Of a DNA stretch of 64,000 nt, positions 23,606 through 34,239 are shown one piece after another. The notes beneath the pieces are model-generated. The model had not been told where the DNA came from, made no database searches, and worked only from the letters and a program-made list of their open reading frames with translations. The stretch's first letter is position 1; each line of letters begins with the position of its first letter. The stretch comes from Chrysogorgia sp. JL179-B06 (Eukaryota > Cnidaria > Anthozoa > Scleralcyonacea > Chrysogorgiidae), in contig JAYKKM010000054.1 of the NCBI GenBank assembly GCA_035772405.1, positions 3,880,001-3,944,000 on the forward strand, read 5' to 3'. A program made the translations under genes and the position numbers.

Positions 23606-24510
23606 AAAATAGGTACGCAATGCGTACATGCGTCTACGTTTGGGATGGGGCGTAATTACCATCGTAATTAAATAATACTATAGTAAAACTGGAAGCAATT
23701 AATATTGGTATTTACATTCGTTGGAAGTGATTGCTATAATGATTTCAGATGAAGGAAAATCATTACTTTAATACTTTACACATGACTTGATGGACTGGTA
23801 GCAGATATAACCATTAAGAACTGAACAAACATATTTCTTGTGATAAAACTATATACCCATTACTGATATAGCCCATTTTTTATCTGATGCATTGACTGCA
23901 TCATATATGAGCACGGTGCTACACTACCGATGGGCATTGTAGTTTTTTAGCACTTGGTCTTGGGTTATTAGACTACTTGCATTTTGGGTAAGAAATACAG
24001 GAACATGTTTTATTGAACAATGTCAACCATAAACTTTAATATTATTTTGCTGTATGGTAGAGTGCAGTTATTATACCAATTAAACAGTTCTAATTAATTA
24101 GTGCTTAATGGCACAAAATAAACAATCAAGAAAAGAAAGGATTTTGCACTGGATAGTGACATTTAGTATTTACTGTTGCACAGGTATATTAGTGTCTACA
24201 CTGAATAGTGTCTACACTGAATGAATCATGATTCCAATGCGGTCTATGGATTGCCTAAATAGACTAGATAATTATTCATACCCCAGTTTTCACTACCACA
24301 AAAAACATCAACAATATCAACTCAAAATTATATGTGTCCAAGTGGAGCACTTTTTAACATATGCCATGCCAGAAAACAATGACAACTTCATGCATGTATA
24401 TGTTGTGGGGCAAATTTATTTGAATTGGGGCAATATTTTTGATCTGGTACAATTTTTTTAAACCAGTTTTATTTTCAAAACCAGTTTTTTTAAACCAGTT
24501 CAATTATAAA
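23606..24510. repeat. Dispersed repeat, copy 2, inserted in the LINE
   Basis: Matches 490-1345 from AATAGGTACGCAATGCGTAC through the AAACCAGTT tail. It interrupts the LINE reverse transcriptase between its GPDGFPARLL block and its AYDKV block, so it moved after the LINE did. Confidence 0.8.
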
Positions 24511-25475
24511 ATATAGCAATTAGATTTTTCAATCCAGTTCAAATTTTCTAAACAGGACCGTCTTGGGTTAAATTTTAACTTTAAAGTTTAAAATTGTCTA
24601 CGGTTGGTATTGAAGTTAGCATTAGGGTAGGTATTTGGATTAGTTTTAGCATCCAATGTTATTTTTCCTTGAGTGTGAATACCCATGCAATCATACAATA
24701 TCTAGTAATAATCCTACATACATCTTACATTGCAAATCAATGCAATTTATTTGGATATGCAAATGCCTATGATAAGGTTAACCCCAGACGTCTTCTACTT
24801 CGACTTCGTGACTTTGGGATTGGAGGTATAATATTTTCAAATCGTTCTGCTCTTATCTGCAAGACCGTCGCCAACAAACTACCGTTCTTCATGGCGCAAC
24901 ATCAACACCTCTTCCAGTAACTTCAGGAGTACCACAAGGTTCCATTCTTGGACCGCTGCTGTTTCTACTGTATGAAGATGACATGCCTTCCTCTACAAAT
25001 AGTTCTACCATTGCAACCTACGCCGACGACACTAAAATCTTTAAGGTAATCAACACTCCAACGGACGCAGCAGCCTTACATGCAGGAGGAGTGGAGGACC
25101 TGACAAATTTAGAAACTTGTTCATTTTAGAATCTAGGCAATATATCTAAATGTAAAACTCTACAAATTACTAGGAAACACAATAAGATCCAATACCCTTA
25201 CAACTACAAAACACCATCTTAGAAACTGCGAACGTGATCTTGGCGTATTTGACCTGGTCTAAGCAAGTTTTTGAACAGTGGTTCCCGAGCCAACAAATTG
25301 CTAGGATATGTCCGTAGATCAACGAAAATATCAAAAACTCCTCAGCACGTCGAACTCTATATCTAAGTCTCGCCCGTTCTCAACTAGAGTACGCAACGCG
25401 AAGTTTGGTCTCCGCACGAGTATGTCGACCTCATCCCACGCACGGAGCGCGTACAAAGACGCACATTCAAATATA

Positions 25476-26000
25476 TTTTGGATCTACCTTTTCTTTGTGA
25501 TTCCAATAACAATCAAAGGCTTGCCGTCCTAAATATCCTACCAATAAGTTATTGGCACGAATATCTCGACATGCTGTTCTATTTTAAAGCAAGTTGTTGC
25601 ATCTTCAATCTGTCTAATTCATTCCAGAACATCAAAATCACAAAAAATTACAAGATCAGTGGATCCCATGCAACTGCCTTCAATTCCAAATTAAGAAATC
25701 CAACACTCTGACATATCAAAAATCTTATACTATCTACCTTGTCTGGATCTACCTTTTCTTTCTATGGATCTACCTTCTCTTTGTGATTCCAATTACAATC
25801 AATGGCTTGCCGTCCTAAATATCCTACCAATAAGTTGTTGGCACGAATATCTCGACATGCTTTTCTGTTTTAAAGCAAATTATGGCATAATCAATCTGTC
25901 TAATTCATTCCAGAACATCAAAATCACAAAAAAATTACAAGATCAGTGGATCCCATGCAACTGCCTTCAATTCCACATTAAGAAATCCAACACTCTGACA
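25476..26000 (+). repeat. Tandem duplication inside the LINE 3' end (about 285 bp)
   Basis: The stretch from GGATCTACCTTTTCTTTGTGA (25480) through CAGTGGATCCCATGCAACTG (25656) recurs from 25766 to 25971. Both copies encode DLP.LCDSN.N.RLAVLNILPIS. Confidence 0.85.
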
Positions 26001-26509
26001 TATCAAAAATCTTATACTATTAGGACAACAAGGACCTCATGGAATGTACTACCAAAACCTATTATCAGTAAATATATCACTCTAACAACCTTTAAAAATT
26101 CATTACTCAATTACTATCGTTCTGCTCTAGAAAACAATTACAATGCAGATGACCCTCGCTCCTGGAAAACAATTTGTCTTAAATATAACCAGGCACGTGA
26201 CTTAACAAAACCACTTTCATGTTGTTTCTAGTTTGTATCTGTATTTGTATATTGTAATTATAATTATAATTATAATAATAATAATTAAAACTTTTATAGC
26301 GCAAATGATCAAATGCGCTTTACCGGAATAACTATATATATAAGGTGTGTATTGTTTAGTTTCACGTATATGTGATATTCATAGGGACCGCAGTAATTGG
26401 CCAAAGCTGTTGCGGACACTCTGCCATCGTCTTGTATATGTTATTGTGTAAATATTTGTTCTCTAGTCTAGATGTGGCAAAGCTTATAAAAAATAAAAAA
26501 TAAAAAATA

Positions 26510-26745
<236 letters not shown>

Positions 26746-27384
26746 ACTTCAGTGCGAGGGATTTTTATTTTATTTTTGCGTTTTTAATCACTGTGCTTAA
26801 TCTTTTTTAATCACTTGAACGAAACTTCATCGAACTGTACCACTCAGGAATTTATGGGTCCCTAGATTGTACAAACTGAAACGCGTATTCCTCTGATTGA
26901 CGGTGCATGTGATACTTGTGAAATAGCGGTTCTATGTTACGGAACGTTAACACTAACGGATAAGTAGTACCGGACTTTATTGGATCCAAAAGATTTTGAT
27001 TGAGAGGTTTGGATCATTGATCTGATTGGATCGAAGAATACTTCAACAGCAGCGACAGCATGCGTGCGTTAGTCATGACGAAGCCGTAACACCTTCTTCT
27101 TAGAGCATAGTGCAAAATTATTCAAATACAGAACAAAAGGAAAAGTAACGAGAAAATTGGTTCCCGTAAACGACTGCTGTGATTCCTTTAAAATACACTG
27201 CCACACAAACTCAGGTTAATTGCTAGCGTATATGGAGTGCCGGTCGTATATGTATTGTGTACATAACTGTCAAGGCAAAGCGAACAGTTGATATTTGTCC
27301 ATATAAATTACCAAACTTATTGTGATGTGAGACACTTTTTATATACCAATTTCAATGTATTGTTTTTTTATTTGATTTTGATAG

Positions 27385-27747
27385 GTTTGGTTTAAGAACC
27401 GTAGAGCAAAACATAGAAAATTGGAGTCGCAAAGTCCGATGAATCTTCTACATGGTGGAAGATTAGCAACTGTGAGCAGACACCAGTTACCCTGGAATAT
27501 GATTAATCAGACAAGTATGAACTTTCCTCAAGAACATATCAAATTTCTTCCTCAAGGGACATTAATTGGTGGCCCAAGTTTTCCTCAGGAATACTTTGCT
27601 CTACGTAAAGAACCAGAATGCCACAACTGTATTCTTTTTAATCCTAATCCACAAGTTATGTTCGCGGCTGGTTGTTCTCATGGTCCAGCGAGATTACAGG
27701 CTGAAAGACATTGGCCAGTCGGACCATTACATACTCCATTCTCTTAA
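27385..27747 (+). CDS. Dmbx: Dmbx-like homeobox gene, exon 3 (recognition helix and C-terminus)
   Basis: Starts directly after a TTTTGATAG acceptor with VWFKNRRAKHRKLE, homeodomain residues 47-60, which holds W48, F49, the specificity residue K50, N51 and R53. The remaining 106 residues form the C-terminus, rich in methionine, proline and glutamine at first (SPMNLLHGGRLATVSRHQLP), with cysteines at ECHNCIL and CSHGPARL. It ends HTPFS before TAA at 27745-27747. I find no OAR/aristaless tail. All residues after position 46 of the homeodomain depend on splicing across the 9.6-kb intron. Confidence 0.9.
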   Translation, partial: VWFKNRRAKHRKLESQSPMNLLHGGRLATVSRHQLPWNMINQTSMNFPQEHIKFLPQGTLIGGPSFPQEYFALRKEPECHNCILFNPNPQVMFAAGCSHGPARLQAERHWPVGPLHTPFS

Positions 27748-28290
27748 AACTCAAACAAAACAATCCAATGTTGTGCATGTATGTTTTTGTTAGGCTGTTA
27801 GCGTAATAGAGACAGAAAATAATCCATGTGACAAATAATTTCCCAACGCAACCAGGCGATAAATCAGACATAGTTTGACGCTACTCTGGCTTTAAAAAGT
27901 TTTTTGAACGTAACTTTAAAAGTTAATGTCCATGACCAAACGTTTCGACAATCTAATAATAGCGTACACTGAGTCACGATGACGGTGATTTATTACCAGA
28001 AGTATAATTAAGCTTATTTGCATCTTGTTAATAGATAACGTCATCACCGGTTCTATCCGCTATAAATAGAGATCCTACAGTAACTTTACAACGATCACCC
28101 CTGATGAAGACACTAGATTGGAGTGTCGAAACGTTGGGACATGGACAGTAAAGACATTTAAAAAACTTTTTAAATATAGCGTCAAGTTAAATATAGCGTT
28201 TTAAGTATAGCGTCAAACTTACGATTTGAAATTGTAAATATTGAAAAACAAATATTAATAACACGTCTAAAAATAACAATAAAAATTAGC
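27748..28290 (+). other. 3' flank of the Dmbx-like gene, with foldback insertion and candidate poly(A) signal
   Basis: The first canonical AATAAA after the stop that I find is at 28278-28283. If it is used, the 3' untranslated region contains the foldback at 27875-28215. Confidence 0.4.
27875..28215. repeat. Foldback repeat with hammerhead-like core
   Basis: Arms: GTTTGACGCTA, TTTAAAAAGTTTTTTGAACG, then TGTCCATG..CAAACGTTTCGACA (27875-27952), mirrored by TGTCGAAACGTTGGGACATG (from 28124) through AAAAAACTTTTTAAA and TAGCGTCAAAC (28215). On the + strand, 28101-28131 reads CTGATGA, A, a perfect 5-bp stem GACAC/GTGTC, GAAA, then CGTT. Confidence 0.65.
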
Positions 28291-29440
28291 GGATCATAGA
28301 ACGAGTTCTATCTTTTGAATGTTAACAAATCACATACAATATTACAGCATCATCCACAGGCCAGAGTCACAATTTGGTCTAGGGCCAGAACATTTAAATT
28401 TTGGTGATGTTTTTAGAAGCTGAGTTATACATATCCCAAAGTGTAATTATTTTCATTTCAAACTTCCACTGAAGAAAAGAACAATAGAAAACGCTCATGT
28501 CGATCAAAGCACCATTAGAATGTCGAGTTAATAAAAAAACTCTTATTTGCTCTGATCTGAATAATATATATCATGGCAGACTGCGAAAAAAACCCCGACA
28601 AAAGACTGCGAATAAGTTATTCTCGCTTTTCAGTGATACATTATTATATTATAATATTAGAGAAGTTCAGAACTTCAGATTACATGTTTACTATACCGGT
28701 ACTGTTAAATGTGGGTACTGTAAAAGTACTGGAGCTAGTCTGTGGCGGACAAACACATTCAGATAACTATACTTGTATAGTATAGCACAACAAAGATGAC
28801 TTGAAACCGACGAACTTTGTTTTAAGACATAAACTGAATTGTAAATAAACAGCTAACGGTAAAACGCTTTTTTTCGGCAGGGACTGAAACCTATGACGAT
28901 AACTACCAAACATGTAAACAAACTTTACACATGTGTAATCGTATTCACGGTAGAAGTACTGTAGCAGTGTAGTAGAAGTGTGATTTGAAACCTCTCTAAT
29001 ATGAGCGACCGAGCTATACAGGAAATACAAGGGGAACCATTAAAAACGTGGACGCAAATTTAGTTTTTTTCTAGCCATTTTACCTGAGTAAATCGAAGGA
29101 AATATTTAATATGAAATATTAATAGTAATTAGTATAAATTGATAAGTTTCTATCACAAATCCTCAATTTGTATTGGCTATCGCAGGAGTTACAATCCGCT
29201 GTTAGTATTATTTCTGAGCTTAAACACGCTCACATAAAAGGGGAAGCCCCTCCCCACGAAACAATGGAGTCTTTGAAATTTTAAAAATCAATTCAAACAA
29301 TGGAGTCTCGAAACAATGGCAATTTTGTTGTTTTGATTACTTCTCCTTTCTCGTTGCTTCCTGACCAATCACAGTAATTGAACTAATTATGATTGGCACG
29401 GTGAGCATCTCACCGCCAATATATGCAAGCACTCCGTGTT
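28291..29440. other. Non-coding stretch, no gene recognised
   Basis: Short overlapping frames only. A direct ACAATGGAGTCT.GAAA repeat occurs at 29262 and 29297. Confidence 0.45.
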
Positions 29441-29567
29441 TAAGGCCCGTTTCAAACGTCGAACTTTTCATGTGCCGAATCTAATGTAAATTAGCAAAAC
29501 CCTTTGTTCAAGATCATTTGCAATAGATTCGGCACATGAAAAGCTCGACGTTTGAAACGGGCCTAAA
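29441..29567. mobile_element. Short palindromic MITE
   Basis: TAAGGCCCGTTTCAAACGTC.A at 29441 is mirrored by TGACGTTTGAAACGGGCCTAAA-type sequence at 29546-29567. The arms continue through CTTTTCATGTGCCGAATCTA (about 42 bp each) around a loop of about 40 bases. Non-coding. Confidence 0.85.
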
Positions 29568-30057
29568 TGAGTTATGATCGTCTCGGAGTTGCTGGCCAGC
29601 CAGCAAAAAGTAGGGGGCAAAAAGTCACCGGGTAGCGCGGTGACTATCACATCACTATATAAATCATACTTGAAAAGTGTTTTTTGTGACCAGACTGAGT
29701 TTATACGTTCCAGTCCCGGCCTTCTTGGAATCATCATTTTAATGTATGGTTTCTAAAACATGTCGAATTTTTTCCCAAAATGGCGACTAGACTATTATCA
29801 TTTATTAATCGTCGAAAGGGCTCAAAAACTTAAATGGGAGCAACATACAGGGTAGTTAACACCAAAATTGGACAAAACAAGATGTAAATTCTGACCAAGT
29901 TATTGAACATAACCTGGTAACACCATACATTTTCTGAAAGTACAACAATTGATTGAACATATTATTTCACTTTTGGTTATATTTTGCATTGCGGCCGACT
30001 GTAAGGAGGAATCGAATTACACATGTTTGTTGTTAACTTTCTTCAGTCCCTCTGCGC

Positions 30058-30075
30058 CCCCCCCCCCCCCCCCCC
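30058..30075. repeat. Poly(C) run
   Basis: About 18 consecutive C residues; the length is prone to sequencing or assembly error. Confidence 0.85.
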
Positions 30076-30429
30076 AACATTTCTAAGTAGAGATTTCAGG
30101 TTAAAGCTTTATTTTTACAGGGCAAGTATAGCATTAGACAATGAATATTCCCATGGGAGGGATTTGTGATTTGGGTCCTGGTTGCCATGGAAACCAATCT
30201 GAATTCCAGGCAAAAGTTTATCTAGCATAGCTCTTTAATGAAAATAGTAATTGAAAAAGTGCCCCATGGGCATACAGAATACAGAATTTGAGGAAATGGG
30301 CATACAGAATTTGAGGAAAATCCATCAAATGCTCACATAATTAGTAGTGGGGGGCAAAACGAGACTGCCGAAAATCACGTTTTTGAGAAAAATCCCCTTA
30401 AAATATACCTATTCAAGTTTTCAAGAAGC

Positions 30430-30990
30430 AATAATCAGCCTTTCATCATATTTCCTTATTTTTCCTCTTCTTGAGTGGTTTTTCTTTGCCCTTGGAGGTT
30501 GCAGGCCACTTCCTGCCTTCAGTAACACACAGCAAGTCTTCATTGAAAGCCCCACTGGCATACATGTATGTGATGCCTTAAGCGGCCTTCCTCTTTTCTT
30601 CCTCTCTGTGCTTCGCATTACGTATCACTTGCCTGGCATGCTGAGCCACCTTTGTTGCCCTCTGCAATGACTGCTATACCCTCCTTTTGTCCTTCCTTAC
30701 ACTACCTTGCTTGATATTCTTGGCAGGGGGGACATGCAATTTTTCAATCACACGATGACGGACAGTAGCACCAACATTGAAATGGAGAGATGCAGAACAA
30801 GCTGCTATCTCAACTTGCCGGAAACCTTTGTTCCTATGTTTAGGGCATCTGTTCCATACCAAGGCATTTAGGGATTCATTGACATTTTGTGAAAATCCAG
30901 GGACACATCTCAACACTGGGTCCAAGTGATGGTCGCTGTCTTCAAATGAAATATGAATAAGTAAGTAGGTCATTACAATATTTGGCGGTA
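30430..30990 (-). pseudogene. MULE-like transposase C-terminal remnant
   Basis: Minus-strand 30973-30674 encodes DSDHHLDPVLRCVPGFSQNVNESLN, ALVWNRCPKHRNKG and EIAACSASLHFNVGA. I recognise the pattern 'CL.G.TQN.NES.N..VW.RCPK' from a large invertebrate family related to Mutator-like transposases. After a stop it continues in other frames with SLQRATKVAQHARQVIRNAK and a basic tail GKEKPLKKRKNKEI (about 30460). The N-terminal catalytic part is not visible upstream. It is broken and incomplete. The family assignment is from memory of the motif and could be refined by profile search. Confidence 0.6.
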
Positions 30991-31735
30991 ATAAAAAGTG
31001 AATAATTATACATAATGTTTGACTGTAGTATATTCAAATTGAAGCGAACTCCATCTTCTACCGTTCGATAAAACCCTTCGCACGGACGAGCGCGCTTTTC
31101 TCCCGACGCCATTGTCAATATTAAATGAAGGAAATATACTAGTTCCAATCCCGCGCGGATAATCAGTTGAAAGCTGTGCATCGGAGCAAATGTCCTCTTC
31201 AATAGGGGAATTTTTTGGTATAGTCTGAAATTGGGCGTCCAATTTGGGAACATATCAGACAAAAGTGATGACACACTTCTAGGGGGCACTTGGAAAATAT
31301 TTGAATTTTGGGAGCACTTTTGAGCAGAGTTTTGAGAGCACTTTTGAGCAAAATATAATGGTCTTAAATCAAAATTTTTAAACAGGGTATCTCATCATTT
31401 TAAATACATATTTTGGTCCAAATATGATTATATTATCTTGTATATAATGAAGCAGTAAAATAGTTATATTTCCATAAGATGCAGTGTAGTTAATATTCAT
31501 ATATTTTCTCGAAGAAATTCATAATCTGTGGAGTGAATTATTAATTAGAAGTTTACTTCATCTGTGTAGCGTACGTAATAGATCACGTCACCATTCAAGA
31601 TTTTTAGCTTTCCAAGTTTGTGCCGGCAATGCTGCCATGCTTCTTCATTCAAGGACATTTTCACTCAATTAGGTACACTGTCAAATTGGTCAAAATGTCA
31701 CATGTATGATAATATTGAAAATTAAAGTATTTCTT
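30991..31735. other. No gene recognised
   Basis: Contains a repeated GAGCACTTTTGAGCA motif at 31313-31350. Two overlapping minus-strand frames at 31006-31289 are not recognisable. Confidence 0.4.
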
Positions 31736-31737
31736 TT

Positions 31738-32226
<489 letters not shown>

Positions 32227-32301
32227 ATATATATATATATATATATTTAAACATAAAATATAAATATATAAATCATAAATCCCAGACCGCCATCGCCTTG
32301 A

Positions 32302-32376
32302 CCGTGTAGCTCAGTGGTTAGATCATTGAACTAGTAAATCAAATCAAAGGTCGCCGATTCAAAACCCAGCCACGCA
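32302..32376 (+). repeat. tRNA-like SINE head
   Basis: GTGTAGCTCAGTGGTTAGAT fits a pol III A box. About 35 bases later, GTCGCCGATTCAAAACCC resembles a degenerate B box. The cloverleaf is imperfect, so this is better read as a tRNA-derived SINE head than as a tRNA gene. Confidence 0.5.
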
Positions 32377-32429
32377 AGCAGTTTTCTGCTTACGCGGTTT
32401 GGGCTCATTCACTCGAGAACATTTCATCT

Positions 32430-32544
<115 letters not shown>

Positions 32545-32820
32545 ATTTAAAACACGACGCGAGTTAATCGAGTGTTTTAAATAGCTTCAAAAACAATTGA
32601 TTGTAATCACTAGGGAGTGTACTGATTTTTATTTTCTATTAGAGGTAAATTGGGTTGATGTATGAAATGCAAATTAGCAGGAATTTTATATAAAGTTCGT
32701 AAAGACTTTATATAATTTTCATGCTGATTAGTATTCATGGTTTTATCAGGTATAAAAGTCTTGCGCGTGACTAAATACGGAAATGTGATTGGACAATTTG
32801 GTTAATGAATATTAATGATT

Positions 32821-32945
32821 TTTTGAAATCCAATTAGAATTCCAATAAGAATTGCAATTGGAAATTGGGCCAATTTCCAATAGGATTCAATTGGAAATTC
32901 CAATAGGATCCAATTGGAAATTCCAATAGGAATTCCAGTTGGATT
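32821..32945. repeat. CCAATTGGAAATT-rich short repeat
   Basis: Several partly palindromic copies of CCAATTGGAAATT and CCAATAGGA(T/A)TCCA words. This makes the N/F/L/P-rich minus-strand frame here spurious. Confidence 0.7.
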
Positions 32946-33000
32946 TTTTTGTAAGGGTTGTTAGTTGATAGACAAGAGTGCTCAAAAGAGGTAGAGCGAG

Positions 33001-33135
33001 TTATAAATATATAAACTTTATTCTTTAAAATGATCATCAGAGTTACCTGATGATCATCAGAGTTAGCTGATGATCGCCATGAGCGTGAAACTCCGAGTAG
33101 TGACATTTTAAAGAATAAAGTTTATGTATATATAA
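33001..33135. repeat. Hairpin repeat with CTGATGA words
   Basis: TATATAAACTTTATTCTTTAAAATG (33008-33032) and its reverse complement (33103-33127) enclose about 70 bases with two direct CTGATGATCATCAGAGTTA-like copies and CTGATGATCGCCATGAGCGTGAAAC. The last is hammerhead-like but lacks a proper helix I. Belongs with the other foldbacks in this window. Confidence 0.55.
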
Positions 33136-33289
33136 CGAAACGTCAGTAAAATTTCTTGTTAAAGTAAAATTTGTTATGTTTGTTATGAGATGGCTCTCCA
33201 CATTCGAATTTTGAGCTGGGCTCTAATATTCATTTTACGATTAAGATTTCCGCCCGGTAAATCTCTGGTAACTATATATATATATATAT

Positions 33290-33457
33290 TGAAAGGATTT
33301 ATGGTGAAGGAAAATTTCGAGTGTTGGAATACATACATTTTAAGACCAAACCGGGACCAGTTGCGAAAAATGCAACTTCAAGGCCTTCCGGCTGGAATTG
33401 AACCCGCGACCCTGCGATGCTAGTGCAGTGCTCTGACCACTGAGCTACGGAAGCCGT
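33290..33457 (-). mobile_element. tRNA-derived SINE (tRNA-Ala-like head)
   Basis: Minus strand from 33457: GGCTTCCGTAGCTCAGTGGTCAGAGC is a clear A box and D arm. CTGCACTAGCATCGCAG is an anticodon arm whose loop would read AGC (alanine). GGTCGCGGGTTCAATTCC gives a B box/T arm, and GGAAGGCC closes an acceptor stem with one mismatch. A non-tRNA body follows. Its end, TGAAAGGATTTATGGTGAAGG on the + strand at 33291, recurs at 33564-33600. Mismatches in the anticodon and T stems argue against a functional tRNA. Confidence 0.7.
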
Positions 33458-33560
33458 TGCCGAGAGCCTAGTCACGAGTTCTGTATATATGGTGGTAATG
33501 CCGGGATAAGATTCTGGGTATATTATAGGTAATATTTGGCATTTAACTCGATCAAACTAC

Positions 33561-33600
33561 ATGTTGAAAGGATTTATGGTGAAGGAAAATTTCGAGTGTA
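33561..33600 (-). repeat. Second copy of the SINE tail
   Basis: GTTGAAAGGATTTATGGTGA and the following bases to TTTCGAGTG repeat 33290-33322 and then abut (TA)n. Confidence 0.75.
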
Positions 33601-33628
33601 TGTATATATATATATATATATATATAAC

Positions 33629-33905
33629 TACAGACGGTACCGTTTCGGCCTTTTGGGCCTCATCGAGCAGGATGAAGATGACTGCTATTTACAGTCACCC
33701 TTGATGTACACAAAATGTGGGACATCAAAAACCATGCCAGAGCGCTCAAACTGCAAGCAGTGAGCGTGCGCACAATGCGTAAGCGACAATGGTTCATCCT
33801 GTAGAGCGCTCAATATGACCTAAAGGTCATAGAGCGATATCTAACTACAGACGGTACCGTTTCGGCCTTTTGGGCCTCATCAGTGTAGTGCTGATGAGCA
33901 GGATG
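33629..33905 (-). mobile_element. Retrozyme-like tandem repeat, period 217 bp
   Basis: ACTACAGACGGTACCGTTTC occurs at 33628 and 33845, 217 bases apart. The second copy has a complete type I hammerhead on the minus strand. The first has lost 14 bases spanning core and helix I. The unit between them is non-coding and contains GAGCGCTCAAACTGCAAGC. A short tandem unit bounded by hammerheads, without protein, is the architecture described for animal retrozymes, which yield small circular RNAs. The block is embedded in (TA)n on both sides. Mobility and circular RNA are inferred, not seen. Confidence 0.72.
33844..33889 (-). ncRNA. Hammerhead ribozyme, type I, canonical
   Basis: Minus-strand order: helix I ACTACA (33889-33884), core CTGATGA (33883-33877), helix II GGCC-CAAAA-GGCC (33876-33864), GAA (33863-33861), helix III ACGG-TA-CCGT (33860-33851), cleavage nucleotide C (33850), helix I TGTAGT (33849-33844). 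All core positions match the consensus and helix I is a perfect 6 bp. Predicted cleavage lies after the C at 33850, giving a 5' end at 33849. This is the best ribozyme in the window. Confidence 0.88.
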
Positions 33906-34002
33906 AAGATGACTGCTATTATAACTGCTATATATATATATATGACTGCTATATATAACTGCTATATATATGACTGCTATATATGACTGCTATATATGAC
34001 TG

Positions 34003-34034
<32 letters not shown>
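33906..34034. repeat. Degenerate TGACTGCTATATA repeats running into (TA)n
   Basis: At least five ACTGCTATATAT(G) units derived from the edge of the retrozyme-like unit (ATGACTGCTATT), increasingly spaced by TA dinucleotides. Confidence 0.85.
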
Positions 34035-34036
<2 letters not shown>

Positions 34037-34068
34037 CACGAAATATTGTTAACTGGGATATTCTATTT
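34035..34068 (+). repeat. Left 34-bp terminal inverted repeat
   Basis: Exact reverse complement of 37806-37839. Confidence 0.92.
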
Positions 34069-34239
34069 GGCGCAAAATTCGCTAAAAATCAAGAAAATTA
34101 TCCAAATTAGATGTCCATCTCACTACAAATTCGCATCCATTTCAATAATAGTCAAAGGTATTTTGTTCTTACGAAATTATCAGAAATAACTGTTTTATCA
34201 TAACAGCTTCAGAGATCAGCTAATTACATATTTTCAATC

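Larger units (their letters stand above)
22340..26290 (+). mobile_element. CR1/L2-like LINE, decayed and interrupted
   Basis: Order on the + strand: an endonuclease (APE) remnant, including SEESDIVCVNE (22376) and GDFNMPRASW (22447, in another frame), NTVHLLEETTYSILDLVLTN (about 22558) and IPWITSAILHEIKKKN (22939). Then come reverse transcriptase blocks: LTPETVTVVLKNLNNDKA (about 23400), an interruption at 23606-24510, NAYDKVNPRRLLLRL (24767), [16 protein letters not shown] (24926) and [10 protein letters not shown] with the catalytic YADD (about 25015). The C-terminal region follows (QLEYATR near 25380, SWNVLPKP at 26038), stop at 26229, and an A/T-rich tail. Frames change many times, so it is dead. 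It sits in the same orientation as the host intron. Confidence 0.88.

Noticed and set aside
30347..30670. 107-codon + strand frame
   Set aside because: It is antisense to the MULE-like remnant, which has recognisable motifs on the minus strand.
32302..32376. Functional tRNA gene
   Set aside because: The A box is good, but the B box and arms are degenerate, so a SINE remnant is more likely.
33008..33127. Complete hammerhead at CTGATGATCGCCATGAGCG
   Set aside because: Helix II closes with a U-U mismatch and helix I does not pair, so it is only hammerhead-like.
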